Shown here: piece after piece, positions 51,106 to 60,788 of the stretch
How positions within the stretch are numbered: the first letter of the stretch is position 1
Layout: every line of letters starts with the position of its first letter
From: an uncultured Lachnospiraceae bacterium
Lineage (GTDB): Bacteria; Bacillota; Clostridia; Lachnospirales; Lachnospiraceae
Assembly (NCBI GenBank): GCA_910577275.1
Contig: CAJTMW010000002.1
Location: 124,001-188,000, forward strand
Reading direction: 5' to 3'
Length of the DNA: 64,000 nucleotides
Program-made: the position numbers and the translations under genes
The notes under the pieces: model-generated
Database searches by the model: none
Seen by the model: the letters and a program-made list of their open reading frames with translations, nothing else
Told to the model about the DNA's origin: nothing

Positions 51106-52908
51106 AGGCAGTATAATTGTTACGCTTGTTCCAATCCCCGGTGTGCTGTCATATTGCAGCTCGTACGGCGCGCCGTAAGTGAGTTTAATTCTTTCATGAA
51201 TGTTCCATACGCCATAACCGTGACCCCGGGAGTGGTTTCTCTTATTGAAAATATGGAGAAGCCGCTCCTTTGTCATGCCCACGCCGTCGTCGGAGACGGT
51301 GATATGGAGTTCCTCTCCCTCTTTTGACGCATCTAGCACAATGGTTCCGCTTTCCGATTCCTTTTCCCTTATGCCGTGGGTGATTGCGTTTTCAATCAGA
51401 GGCTGCAAAGTGACCTTGATAATCTGATAGGGGTACAGCGACAAAGGCACATTGTTCTGCAGGACAATGCTGTTGTTAAAGCGGAGGTTCTGGATATCAA
51501 TATAGGCTTCTATATGCCGGATTTCATCTTCAAGGGTCACGATAGATTCTCCGTTTCCAAGGCTCAGCTTGTAAAACGCGCCCAGCTCGCTGGCGGCCGT
51601 GGAAACCTCTGGAGCATGGTTGCGGATTCCCATCCAGTAAATCATATCCAGTGTGTTGTATAGAAAGTGGGGGTTGATTTGCGACTGCAATACCTGCAGC
51701 TCCAAATCCTTGATGGCAACGCCCTGCTCATACTGTTCCTTCATGAGCTTTTGAATCTGCACCTGCATATGGTAAAAGCTGTCGGTCAAATCCCCAATTT
51801 CGTCGTTTCCGTTGTCAATCCTCTTCGGGGCGATGATTCCCCGGCTGAAATCCGACATCTGGCTCTTTAAAACCACAATCCGTGAGGTGAGGGAGCGGCT
51901 GGTCATATAAATAATAGGCATACAGAACAGCAAAACCACGAAAACCAGCAGTATCATCTGATGGAGCAGCTGGCGGCTGCTTGCCAGCAAATCCGCAGAG
52001 GGAATCATGATTGCCAGTGTCCAGTCGCTTTTGTCAATGGTGCGCAGGCCAATCAGGTAGGAGCTGCCGTCCCACTGGATTTCCTTTAAGCTGTCTTTGG
52101 CGCCAAGCTGATATTGCGCCGCCATTTCCTTCGCCTTTTGGGGCGTAAAAAAGGGCAGGCAGGAATCATTTCGGACAATAACCTCTCCATGGGAATTAAA
52201 TAAAAGCACGGAGGTATTTTCGGTGGAGCCCGCCTGATTTAAAATCTGGGAAAAGGTGGATTCCGGTATCGTGGAGATAATATAGCCCAGATACTTTTTT
52301 ATGTTGTCCAATGCGGCAATACGGCTGACCATAAGGATGGCAGGCTTGTCCATGTCGTCGGCAAAAAAGGAGCTGGGAAGCCAGACATAGTTTCCAGGCG
52401 CGTTTGCCATCCTGTCATACCACTGTCTTTTGCGTTCTTCCGGCAGCTTTAGGAAGCGTTCTGTGGCTTCAAAGGACAGCTCGCCGGAGATGGCATAAAG
52501 CCGGATTTTGGAAATATCGTTGGAGGTATAAGAATTGTAGAGAATTTCCTTGATGCCCCGGCTGGTCTGGATGTTCCAGTTGGCGACGCTGTGGCTGTAA
52601 TAATTTTCTCCGTCAATGAGCGCCTGCTTAATGGTGTCGCTGTAGGTGATGACATTGATTATACCGTTGATTTCCTGCACCCGGTACTGGATATAGGAGG
52701 CAGTCTGGTTTAAGGTGTTTGTGCCCGAATAGACACCGGAATTAAGCTCCCTTTGAGTCATGCGGTAGCTGTTGACGATAATAACCAGAAGCAGCAGCGC
52801 CGTGATGAGGAAAAAGTAGGACAAAAATACTTTATAAACAAAGTGTCTGCGCAGTTTTGTGAAAACCGCGGCCGGAATCTTAATAATTTTTTTCATTAAC
52901 TTTATCAT
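51088..52908 (-). CDS. YesM-type sensor histidine kinase
   Basis: This 606-residue kinase has a membrane helix (KVFLSYFFLITALLLLVIIV), a large extracytoplasmic sensor domain (dCache-like by length), a second helix (QMILLVFVVLLFCMPIIYM), HAMP, a His_kinase domain with His414 in QSQINPHFLYNTLDM and a HATPase domain (VSDDGVGMTKERL, HGYGVWNIHERI). It lies 23 bases after the regulator gene on the same strand. It should sense the substrate of the operon starting at 54713. AAGGAAAG precedes the ATG. Confidence 0.93.
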   Translation of the reverse strand: MIKLMKKIIKIPAAVFTKLRRHFVYKVFLSYFFLITALLLLVIIVNSYRMTQRELNSGVYSGTNTLNQTASYIQYRVQEINGIINVITYSDTIKQALIDGENYYSHSVANWNIQTSRGIKEILYNSYTSNDISKIRLYAISGELSFEATERFLKLPEERKRQWYDRMANAPGNYVWLPSSFFADDMDKPAILMVSRIAALDNIKKYLGYIISTIPESTFSQILNQAGSTENTSVLLFNSHGEVIVRNDSCLPFFTPQKAKEMAAQYQLGAKDSLKEIQWDGSSYLIGLRTIDKSDWTLAIMIPSADLLASSRQLLHQMILLVFVVLLFCMPIIYMTSRSLTSRIVVLKSQMSDFSRGIIAPKRIDNGNDEIGDLTDSFYHMQVQIQKLMKEQYEQGVAIKDLELQVLQSQINPHFLYNTLDMIYWMGIRNHAPEVSTAASELGAFYKLSLGNGESIVTLEDEIRHIEAYIDIQNLRFNNSIVLQNNVPLSLYPYQIIKVTLQPLIENAITHGIREKESESGTIVLDASKEGEELHITVSDDGVGMTKERLLHIFNKRNHSRGHGYGVWNIHERIKLTYGAPYELQYDSTPGIGTSVTIILPLKLFL

Positions 52909-52931
52909 AAGCTTTCCTTCATTCCTTACGG

Positions 52932-54443
52932 CTATGCCTCCCGGCGGTACTGGGAAGGCGTCATATGGCAGGTCTTTTTAAATAAAATATTCAGGTAGTT
53001 GGCGTCGGGAATGCCAATCTGCCGGCTGATTTCATATAACTTTAAATTGGTGTTTTTCAGCAGATATCTGGCCTTGTCAATCCGCACCTTCACAATAAAG
53101 TCGTTAACTGTCATGCCGCAGTTTTTCTTGAAAAGAGTACAGAAATAATTCTGAGAAAGCTCCACCTGGTCGGCTATCATTTTGACAGACAGCTTTTCGT
53201 CTCCGTAATACTGATAGATATATTTTATGGCCTGCCGGATTTTGGGCTCGTAATCCTCATGGCCGGAGGGAAAGAGGCTTTCGGATATCTGTCTGTCCAT
53301 ATCCTGCCGAAGCCGGGGAAGGGACTGACTGCGAAAGTCATCCAGAGAGTAAACCGGCGCGCCGGGATTTTGCTGCATAATAAACAAATAAAGCTCATAC
53401 AATTTCTGACTGATATAGTCAATATCGGTAAAGCGCTCCGACGCAATAGTGTCTAAAAGCGCGGCATAACGTTCCGGCGAGAGCTGCTTTTCGGAAAAAA
53501 GGGAAGCGGGAGCCGGTTTGTGGGAAAAATCAGAGGAAAGCAGCGTCAGTCTGGGACGGTCTTCGTAAAAACAGATACAGGCCATTTCGCAGACGGCGGA
53601 GTGATAGCTGTCCGCAAGCTTCTCAAAGGAAGGGACAGGAGGGCCGGCAACGGCAGTACTTTCCTTCCCGTACTCCCGTTTTATCCATTGCTGCAGTTTT
53701 CGGGCGGCGTCCCTGAGGTATCCCGGAGAATCCGTCTTCACAAGAAAGAAGATGCATAAATGCTCTACCACCCCGGAAAAATATTCTGTGTCGGAAAAAA
53801 TGCCCTCCCTTTTCCAGTATTCACGGATATTGAAGCAGTCTGCATAAGGATAGGAAGGAAAATTGGGAAAATCGATATGCAGACATATCGCATAGCAGGG
53901 GCTGTTTTTGGGCCACGTAAAATAGGAGGGAACGAAATCCTCATGAAATTTCCTCCAGTCAGTCTGCTTTTGAATCAATATCAGGGCAACCCTGTCCTTT
54001 ACAATATCCTCCGCACGTCCCAGATTCCGGGTACGCAGCATATCCAGCCGGGATTTTTCTCTTTCCCGGTTAATTGCCTCAGCGGTTCTTGCCACGGCGA
54101 GGCTGACGTTGTCAGGGGTGGCCGGTTTGTCAATATAAGCGTCCACCTTTAAAGTGATTGCCGATTTCAGGTATTCTTTTTCCGCATAACCGCTGATAAA
54201 CAAAATGTGGCAGGAAGGCGCGCGCTTTCTGATTTCATGGGCAAGCTCGATACCGGACATGTGCGGCATACGGATATCCGTAAGCAGAATGTCAGGTTCA
54301 AAATCAGCGGCAATTTTAAGCGCCTGTATTCCGTTGGAGGCAGCCTTGATATGGGTAATTCCCAGATTGCCCCACTCGACATAGTGTAAAAGTCCCTCTC
54401 TGGTCAAATCCTCGTCGTCAACCAGCAAAAGTCTGATTTCCAT
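52932..54443 (-). CDS. YesN-type response regulator with AraC DNA-binding domain
   Basis: This 503-residue regulator has a receiver with phospho-acceptor Asp56 (DILLTDIRMPHMSG) and D10/E11 pocket, a long central region of about 260 residues, and an AraC domain (MIADQVELSQNYFCTLFKKNCG, LYEISRQIGIPDANYLNILFKKTCHMTPSQYRREA). It is longer than its counterpart at 29702. It is divergent from the aldolase operon, the usual layout for control of a neighbouring sugar locus. Confidence 0.93.
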   Translation of the reverse strand: MEIRLLLVDDEDLTREGLLHYVEWGNLGITHIKAASNGIQALKIAADFEPDILLTDIRMPHMSGIELAHEIRKRAPSCHILFISGYAEKEYLKSAITLKVDAYIDKPATPDNVSLAVARTAEAINREREKSRLDMLRTRNLGRAEDIVKDRVALILIQKQTDWRKFHEDFVPSYFTWPKNSPCYAICLHIDFPNFPSYPYADCFNIREYWKREGIFSDTEYFSGVVEHLCIFFLVKTDSPGYLRDAARKLQQWIKREYGKESTAVAGPPVPSFEKLADSYHSAVCEMACICFYEDRPRLTLLSSDFSHKPAPASLFSEKQLSPERYAALLDTIASERFTDIDYISQKLYELYLFIMQQNPGAPVYSLDDFRSQSLPRLRQDMDRQISESLFPSGHEDYEPKIRQAIKYIYQYYGDEKLSVKMIADQVELSQNYFCTLFKKNCGMTVNDFIVKVRIDKARYLLKNTNLKLYEISRQIGIPDANYLNILFKKTCHMTPSQYRREA

Positions 54444-54630
54444 AACGGCACCCCCGCAGACAGCCCATATCTGCTGCCAATGTGTAATGAGGCGCTATAA
54501 AGCAGCGCATCGTATTTAGTGACAAGCGTATTTTATCAGTTAATGACAATAAAGACAATAATACACAAAACAAGTCGTAAGATATTAAAGAATTTAGTAG
54601 TTTTGTTATATTTTGTGAGATAAATCGGGT

Positions 54631-54639
54631 TGCTATACT
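54631..54639 (+). promoter_or_regulatory. Extended -10 promoter of the aldolase/ABC operon
   Basis: TGCTATACT is a clean extended -10 element without a good -35 box. The 269-bp divergent region is AT-rich and contains a repeated GACAATAA (54543 and 54553 areas) that could be part of the regulator site. Confidence 0.5.
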
Positions 54640-54712
54640 GATAATATCAAAAAATTTATGACAATCCGGTTTTATGGAACTGTCATGAAAGTTAAAAAGG
54701 GAGGAGGAAGCA

Positions 54713-55480
54713 ATGGACAGAGCGGAAGCATTAAAGCAGAAAATGCAGAGCGGAAAGCTGGTAAAGGGTTTCTTTTTAACTCTGACGGACGGAATTGTGG
54801 GCGAGATTGCAGGCTATGCGGGTTACGACTATGTATGGATTGACGCGGAGCACGGCCCCCATGACAGGCAGGAAATCCTGCGCCATATTATGGCGGCTCA
54901 GGGAAGCGGCTGCGCGGCCTTTGTGAGAGTGCCCGGCGTGGATAGAACTATGTTAAAAGCAATTCTGGATATGGGGCCCGACGGAATTATTTTTCCCTTT
55001 GTCAATTCCGCGGAAATTGCCAGGGAAGCGGTGCGCGCATGCGCCTATCCCGATTTCGGCGGCGTCAGGGGACAGGGGCCTGTCAGAGCCATCCGTTACG
55101 GACTGACAGACGAGGACGAATATATTCAGGAGGCTTATGGAAAGGTGCTGAAAATCGCCCAGATAGAAACCATGGAGGGCTATGAAAATCTGGAGGAAAT
55201 TCTTCAGGTGGAGGGGCTTGATTCCCTGTTTATCGGCGCGGCTGATTTGGGACGTTCCATCAGGGGACGGAACGACGGCACGGAGCTTTCGGTAGTCTAC
55301 GAGGATATCTGCAAAAGAGTCCGGGCAAGGGGAAAATACCTTGGCGTGGCTATAGGCCCTGCGCGGGAGGAGGCAGAACGCGTGAAAAATCTGGGGGCAC
55401 AGTGGGTAGTATTCGGTCAGGACACCATTATTCTGGCAAAAGCGCTGAAGGCAAACCTGGATGCCCTTGCAGATTATTAA
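54713..55480 (+). CDS. HpcH/HpaI-family class II aldolase
   Basis: This 255-residue enzyme matches 2-keto-3-deoxy-glucarate / 4-hydroxy-2-oxo acid aldolases. Conserved residues are His47 in WIDAEHGPHD, Arg72 in FVRVPG, the metal ligands Glu152 (AQIETMEG) and Asp178 (GAADLGRS). The family splits or forms carbon-carbon bonds between pyruvate and an aldehyde. A second family member lies in the same operon at 59873. GGGAGGAGGAAGC gives a strong start. The exact substrate is not predictable. Confidence 0.9.
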   Translation: MDRAEALKQKMQSGKLVKGFFLTLTDGIVGEIAGYAGYDYVWIDAEHGPHDRQEILRHIMAAQGSGCAAFVRVPGVDRTMLKAILDMGPDGIIFPFVNSAEIAREAVRACAYPDFGGVRGQGPVRAIRYGLTDEDEYIQEAYGKVLKIAQIETMEGYENLEEILQVEGLDSLFIGAADLGRSIRGRNDGTELSVVYEDICKRVRARGKYLGVAIGPAREEAERVKNLGAQWVVFGQDTIILAKALKANLDALADY

Positions 55481-55491
55481 GGAGCAGAGGT

Positions 55492-56481
55492 ATGGAAAAA
55501 ACAGACGCAGGCTACAGAAAATGTGAAAATCATACAGGCGGCGGCAATGCCATTAAAAATGACTGCAATCGTTCCTGTCAGGTGGTTTTTCGTTCCGGTT
55601 CTTTTGAATACGAGCTTGTACGGAACTGGGCAAAATGGCCGAACGATATGGAAAATCATGCGGTGTGCGGGATTGCCTGCACCGGCGGAGGTAATGTGAT
55701 TGCAGCCACCCGCTCGAAGAAATATCCCCTTTGTATTTTGGACGGAGAGGGAAATCTCATAAAAGCAATCGGAGGGGATTTGGATTTTGCAAGAACCCAC
55801 GGAGTGACCCTTGACAGTGACGGAACTATCTGGTGCTGCGACGACCAGAACAGCGTGGTTTATCATCTTTCCATGGACGGGGAAGTGATTGGACAGATGG
55901 GGGAAAAGGGCGTTTTCAGCGACAGCGGTTATGATGCCTCCGTTCGCTGGCCTCACGATTTGTACACCAATAAGAGAGCGGCGGAGCCTTTTAACAGACC
56001 TACCAGAATGGCCCACGCCCCCTGGGGGGACTACTATTGCAGTGACGGCTATGGAAATACCGCCGTGCACCGCTTCGACAGCGAGGGACGCCTTTTAAGA
56101 ACCTGGGGAGGCCCGGGCAGAGAGCCGGGAAAATTCCGGCTGCCCCACAGCCTTGCCTTTGACGACAGGGAAAGAGTGTGGGTCTGCGACAGGGAAAACT
56201 TCCGCATTCAGGTGTTTGACAAGGAGGGAAATTACCTGACGGGACTGGAAAGGACAGGCTATGCGTCGGAGCTTTGCTGGTATGAAAGGCATATGTACCT
56301 CTGCGACGGAGACGGTCAGGTGAGGATTTATGACAGAGAGCTTTGGCAGGCGGCGGTGATTGGTTATCCGGGCTGCTTTGCGAGGATTCATTCCATAGGG
56401 ATGGACGGAAATGGAAATATTTATCTGGGCAGAATAGAAGGGGATGATTCCCTGTTTCTGCTGAAAAATATCAGTGGATAA
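55492..56481 (+). CDS. NHL-repeat beta-propeller protein
   Basis: This 329-residue protein is built of NHL-type blades: WPNDMENHAVCGIACTGGG, HGVTLDSDGTIWCCDDQN, PHSLAFDDRERVWVCDRENFRIQVFDKEGNYL and GMDGNGNIYLGRIEGD. Propellers of this type include lactonases and amidating-lyase-like proteins. No signal peptide is visible. Placed between an aldolase and a sugar-binding protein, it could open a lactone or modify the imported compound, but that is inference. ATG 55492 follows AAGGAGCAGAGG. Confidence 0.75.
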   Translation: MEKTDAGYRKCENHTGGGNAIKNDCNRSCQVVFRSGSFEYELVRNWAKWPNDMENHAVCGIACTGGGNVIAATRSKKYPLCILDGEGNLIKAIGGDLDFARTHGVTLDSDGTIWCCDDQNSVVYHLSMDGEVIGQMGEKGVFSDSGYDASVRWPHDLYTNKRAAEPFNRPTRMAHAPWGDYYCSDGYGNTAVHRFDSEGRLLRTWGGPGREPGKFRLPHSLAFDDRERVWVCDRENFRIQVFDKEGNYLTGLERTGYASELCWYERHMYLCDGDGQVRIYDRELWQAAVIGYPGCFARIHSIGMDGNGNIYLGRIEGDDSLFLLKNISG

Positions 56482-56567
56482 AAGGTAAGGGAAGAAGTTT
56501 GTGCCGCGCTGCACACAGACTTTTGCGGTTCCTGTACACAAAAGGCGGCGCAGAAAAGAGGAAAGGT

Positions 56568-57953
56568 ATGAAAAAGAGAAACAAAATTGTTGCACTGTTA
56601 CTGACCGGTATGCTGACATTGTCCATGCTGGCAGGGTGCGGAAGCGGTACGGGAGACAGCGCACAGGCAGGGACGGATGCGCCTGCGCCGGCAGAAGAGG
56701 AAAGCGGTGACGCTGCGCCGGCGGAGCAGGAGAGTAAGCCTGCGGAGGAAGCCGCGGTGGACGGTGAAAAGATTAAGATGACCATGATGGTATGGGGGAA
56801 CATCGACGATTATACCCCTTCCAACGAAGTGCTGCTTAAGACGTTCCCGGAGCTTGCGGAGAAGATTGACCTTCAGGTGGAGCTGGGAGGAGGAGGCGAC
56901 GCCGAAGTCGCTGAAAAATTCCGTCTGATGCTGGCCTCGGGGGAGGAGCTTCCCGACCTTATTCGTTTAAACTATACGCAGTTCCCGGAATTTGCCGATG
57001 CAGGAGTGCTGTATGACCTGGCGGATGCGGTGGCGCCTTACGAGGGCGACATCATTGATGCGGCAAAGAGCCTTATGACCTGGAATGATGTGTATTATGC
57101 AGTACCTCAGGAGGTAAAGCCTAAAGTATGGCTGTATCGGACAGATATTTTTGCAGACTGCGGCGTAGACCCGGCGCAGGTGAAGACGCTGGACGATTTT
57201 CTTGCGGCGGCCAAGACAGTCAATGACAAATATCCCGACAGCTATATTGAAAATTACGGGACGCCTCTGAGTAATTATGATTTGACTATGATGCTTTGTG
57301 CTACAGGAGGAACTTTCTGTGACGAGGAGGGTAACTACCATTGCGCTACGGATGAAGGTGTGAGAAAGGCATTTGAAAACCTGAAAAAGCTTAATCAATG
57401 CGAAGCTCTGTCTCAGATTCAGGAGTGGAGCGCAGACTGGCAGGCAGGCTTTGCCAATGACGTGCTGGTATCTCAGTTAATCGGCGGCTGGATGAAAGAC
57501 CACCTGATGAACTGGACGCCTGAAAATTCAGGCAAATGGGGTATGGCCATGTGGCCGGAGGAGATTGCGACAGGCTCCGAGTCCGGCGGCGGAATCTGGG
57601 TAATCCCCAAGGACGCCCCTCATGCAGCGGAAGCGGCGGATTTGATTGCAAAATTTGCCTTCGACCCGGAGGTGCGCAAAGGCGTTTACGATTTGACCGG
57701 TAAGATTCCTCCCCTTATTTCCGCGTCACAGGACGAGTATTATCTCTCCAGCGAATATTTTGGAGATACCTCCGCTTATTTCAAAGCGATGGAAAACTTC
57801 TCCATTTATCCCTACAATCCGGCGTCCTCTCAGGAAATTCCGATTGTAGCGCAGTACTTAACAGAATATATCAACGGCACCATGGACCTGGACGCAGCGC
57901 TTAAGGCAGCCGATGCCGACTTACAGAATCAGATTGGAAATCCTTATCAATAA
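56568..57953 (+). CDS. Family-1 solute-binding lipoprotein of an ABC importer
   Basis: This 461-residue protein has a lipoprotein signal (TLSMLAGC, Cys24), an Ala/Glu/Pro-rich linker, then the family-1 binding fold (EKFRLMLASGEELPDLIRLNYTQF, WNDVYYAVPQEVKPKVWLYRTDIF, GGIWVIPKDAPHAAEAADLI). It feeds the permeases at 58118 and 58996. No ATPase gene is linked. ATG 56568 has AGAGGAAAGG directly upstream. It is followed by a 164-base gap containing a GC-rich imperfect palindrome (GTTGCAGG/TGCAATAGC area). Confidence 0.9.
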   Translation: MKKRNKIVALLLTGMLTLSMLAGCGSGTGDSAQAGTDAPAPAEEESGDAAPAEQESKPAEEAAVDGEKIKMTMMVWGNIDDYTPSNEVLLKTFPELAEKIDLQVELGGGGDAEVAEKFRLMLASGEELPDLIRLNYTQFPEFADAGVLYDLADAVAPYEGDIIDAAKSLMTWNDVYYAVPQEVKPKVWLYRTDIFADCGVDPAQVKTLDDFLAAAKTVNDKYPDSYIENYGTPLSNYDLTMMLCATGGTFCDEEGNYHCATDEGVRKAFENLKKLNQCEALSQIQEWSADWQAGFANDVLVSQLIGGWMKDHLMNWTPENSGKWGMAMWPEEIATGSESGGGIWVIPKDAPHAAEAADLIAKFAFDPEVRKGVYDLTGKIPPLISASQDEYYLSSEYFGDTSAYFKAMENFSIYPYNPASSQEIPIVAQYLTEYINGTMDLDAALKAADADLQNQIGNPYQ

Positions 57954-58117
57954 GAAGGACGGACAGGATAAAGGATGTATAAAGAAGGGGCTGTTGCAGG
58001 TATGCAATAGCCCTTTACTATATGCGCCTTTCGGCGCACGTTTCCGCAGGCAGCTGGCCGGATATCCGGGAAGCGGGCATTCGGCGAATGCTGCGAGATT
58101 AAGAAAAGAGGTAATCA

Positions 58118-58996
58118 ATGAAAAAAGTGAAATCCGGGAAAAACGGAAAAAAGGCGCAGACGGCTCCCTGGCTGTTTCTGCTCCCGTTTATTTTAGTATA
58201 TGTAGGAACCTTTCTATATCCGGCCTTCTTTTCCTTATATTTGAGCTTCTTTAAATATAAGGGCTACGGGGAGGCTAAATTTGTCGGCATCAACAATTAT
58301 AAGAGCCTTCTGACTTACCGTACCATGTGGGTGTGCCTTGGCAATACGCTGTTTTATTTTATCACAAGCTATATTCCCACCATGCTGATTTCTTTTCTGC
58401 TGGCGGTAATGGTACGCTCCAAAACCTTAAAAAGATTTCAGAGGATTTACAAGCCGGTTATTTTCCTGCCCCAGATTTGCGCGGTGGTGGCGGCTTCCCT
58501 GCTTTTCCAGATTATTTTCGGCGGAAAGGTAGGCGTGATTAATCAGGTTCTGGGAACGGAAATCCCGTTTCTGACGGACCTTCGCTATATGAAATGGCCG
58601 GTGTCCGCTCTGATTACCTGGCGGGGAATCGGGTGGTATTTTGTGATTTTCCTTGCCGGGCTTACCAGTATTTCCGAGGAGGTGGAGGAAGCGGCCATGG
58701 TGGACGGAGCCACGCCCTTTCAGAAGCTTGTAAAAATCATTATCCCCCTGATGAAGCCGACCTTTATGCTGACCTCTGTTACATACGCCATCGGCTCACT
58801 TAAGCTGTACACGGAGCCTAATGTGCTGCTGAGCAGAGAGGAAGCGCCTTTGCAGGTGGCGCCTTACATTAATATTGTGACGACAAATGTCAACGGAGGG
58901 AACTTCGGAATGGCGGCAGCGGCGGGATGGCTCCTGGTTCTGCTTATTTTAGGCTGCACCCTTTTGCAGATGAAAGCGTTTGGAGGTGAGGACTGA
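58118..58996 (+). CDS. ABC importer permease, UgpA/MalF type
   Basis: This 292-residue protein has six membrane helices, starting APWLFLLPFILVYVGTFLYPAF after a very basic N-terminus, and the EAA loop VEEAAMVDGATPFQKLVKIIIPLMKP. It pairs with the next gene, whose ATG overlaps its TGA by one base. Confidence 0.93.
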   Translation: MKKVKSGKNGKKAQTAPWLFLLPFILVYVGTFLYPAFFSLYLSFFKYKGYGEAKFVGINNYKSLLTYRTMWVCLGNTLFYFITSYIPTMLISFLLAVMVRSKTLKRFQRIYKPVIFLPQICAVVAASLLFQIIFGGKVGVINQVLGTEIPFLTDLRYMKWPVSALITWRGIGWYFVIFLAGLTSISEEVEEAAMVDGATPFQKLVKIIIPLMKPTFMLTSVTYAIGSLKLYTEPNVLLSREEAPLQVAPYINIVTTNVNGGNFGMAAAAGWLLVLLILGCTLLQMKAFGGED

Positions 58997-59865
58997 TGAA
59001 AACAAAACTTTCCAGGTCGGGTTATCGGAATAAAACCAGACTGTTTTATAACATTTTCTGCCACGGGGTTATGCTGCTGATGGCTTTTATCAGCCTTTTT
59101 CCAATTTATATCATGGTGATGGGCTCCTTTAAGTCCTCCTCGGAGCTTTTGCTGAACTCCGTAGGGCTTCCCGAGTCCTTTGACCCAATCAACTATGTCA
59201 AGCTGTGGAATTATAATTCGGGAACCATTTTAAGAACCTACTTAAATTCCCTGTTTGTGGGCGGCGTCTATACGGTGATTGCCATTGTCTTTGCATCCAT
59301 GGCGGGCTATGCCTTTGCAAAATATAAATTCCGGGGAAAGGAAGTGCTTTTTGTGATGTTCCTGCTCACCATGATGGTGCCCCAGGAGCTGAACCTGACG
59401 CCCCTTTATCTCATTTATTCCAAGCTGGGGCTTTTGAACACCTACACCGTGCAGATTATCACGGGTATCGCCAATGTGTTTGCCATGTTTATGTTCAGAA
59501 AGAATATGGAGACCATACCGGATTCCCTGATTGAGTCCGCCAAGATTGAAGGAGCCGGGCATTTTAAGATTTTTACGAAAATTATTGTGCCTGTGTCGAA
59601 GCCGGTATTCGGCGCGCTTGCAATTCTGGTGTACCTAAGCAAATGGAACGAATTTCTGCTGCCCAAAATGTTTATCAGCAAGACGGAGCTTTTGCCGATT
59701 ATGGTAATTCTTCCCACCTTAAGTGTGGGGGATAATCTGTACGCCGTGCCCTGGGAGCTGGTGCTTACAGGCTGTACGTTAGTGATTATTCCGCTGGTGA
59801 TTATCTTTTTAATGTTCCAGGACAAATTTTTAGCCAGCGTAACTATTGGCGCGGTGAAAGGATGA
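58996..59865 (+). CDS. ABC importer permease, UgpE/MalG type
   Basis: This 289-residue protein has six helices (GVMLLMAFISLFPIYIMVMGSFK at the start), the EAA-like loop IESAKIEGAGHFKIFTKIIVPVSKP and the standard C-terminal FLASVTIGAVKG. GGAGGTGAGG in the preceding gene end provides its ribosome site. Confidence 0.93.
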   Translation: MKTKLSRSGYRNKTRLFYNIFCHGVMLLMAFISLFPIYIMVMGSFKSSSELLLNSVGLPESFDPINYVKLWNYNSGTILRTYLNSLFVGGVYTVIAIVFASMAGYAFAKYKFRGKEVLFVMFLLTMMVPQELNLTPLYLIYSKLGLLNTYTVQIITGIANVFAMFMFRKNMETIPDSLIESAKIEGAGHFKIFTKIIVPVSKPVFGALAILVYLSKWNEFLLPKMFISKTELLPIMVILPTLSVGDNLYAVPWELVLTGCTLVIIPLVIIFLMFQDKFLASVTIGAVKG

Positions 59866-59872
59866 GTGTATA

Positions 59873-60778
59873 ATGAATGAGAAAGAAAATATAACCGGCG
59901 GCGGTTTCGCGGAGGCGGGGGAGAAAAAACCATGCGGCGGTTTTGCAGGCATGGAGGAGAAAAAACCATGCGGCAGCGGGAGCGGGGGATACAGGAACAG
60001 GCTTTGGGAAAAGCTGAAGGCCGGAGAGAAGATTTACGGATTTTCCGTGAATTTCCCGAGCCCGCCGATGATTGAGTGCATTGCGCCGGGATGGGATTAT
60101 GTGTGGCTTGACGGTCAGCACGGACTTATGGGCTATCAGGAGCTGCTTTCCTTAAGCATTGCGGCGAGGGCGGCACAGGTGAGCACAATCATCCGCGCTC
60201 CGGGGCATGACTTTTCCGTGCTGGGGCCGCTGATGGATTTGTGTCCGCAGGGACTGATGGCGCCTATGGTGAATAACGGGGAAGAGGCGAAGGAAATAGC
60301 GTCATGCCTGCAGTTTCCGCCCAAAGGCCGCCGTTCTTTCTGGAACACCCGGATGATTCAGCTTGCCGGGGACGCATATTATAAGGAAAAGACCACGCTG
60401 GTGATTGCCCAGATTGAGACGGCGGAGGGCGTTCGGAATGTGGACGGTATTATCGGCACGGAAGGGATAGACGTCCTTATGTACGGCCCGGCTGATTTGG
60501 GGCTTTCCTATGGGTTAAAGCCCGGCAGCAGCCGGAAGGAGTATCCGTGCATGGCTCATGCGGCCGGGGAAGTGGTGCGGGCGGCAAGGTCGGCGGGAAA
60601 GTATTCCATGTTTATTGCCGGAGACGTGCGGGAAGCGCGGGAGCTGGAAGAAATGGGCGCGGACATCATTGTCTGCGGCAGTGACTACGGATTTTTGAAG
60701 GAAGGAGCAAAAGAGATACTTGGCGGGCTTCGGGGTGAAGTATTGTGGCAGGGAACCGGAGCGAAACTATCATGGTAA
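59873..60778 (+). CDS. HpcH/HpaI-family aldolase, second paralogue
   Basis: This 301-residue enzyme keeps the family residues (WLDGQHGLMGYQE, IIRAPGHD, AQIETAEG and GPADLGLSYG) but differs from the first paralogue in the AEHG motif, which is GQHG here. A 40-residue N-terminal extension contains an imperfect 12-codon duplication (EKKPCGGFAG and EEKKPCGSGSG) encoded by a 19-bp direct repeat at 59920-59938 and 59956-59974. A start further in cannot be excluded. Having two aldolases in one operon suggests two stereochemical or chain-length variants of the substrate. Confidence 0.85.
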   Translation: MNEKENITGGGFAEAGEKKPCGGFAGMEEKKPCGSGSGGYRNRLWEKLKAGEKIYGFSVNFPSPPMIECIAPGWDYVWLDGQHGLMGYQELLSLSIAARAAQVSTIIRAPGHDFSVLGPLMDLCPQGLMAPMVNNGEEAKEIASCLQFPPKGRRSFWNTRMIQLAGDAYYKEKTTLVIAQIETAEGVRNVDGIIGTEGIDVLMYGPADLGLSYGLKPGSSRKEYPCMAHAAGEVVRAARSAGKYSMFIAGDVREARELEEMGADIIVCGSDYGFLKEGAKEILGGLRGEVLWQGTGAKLSW

Positions 60779-60788
60779 GGAGGAGCAG

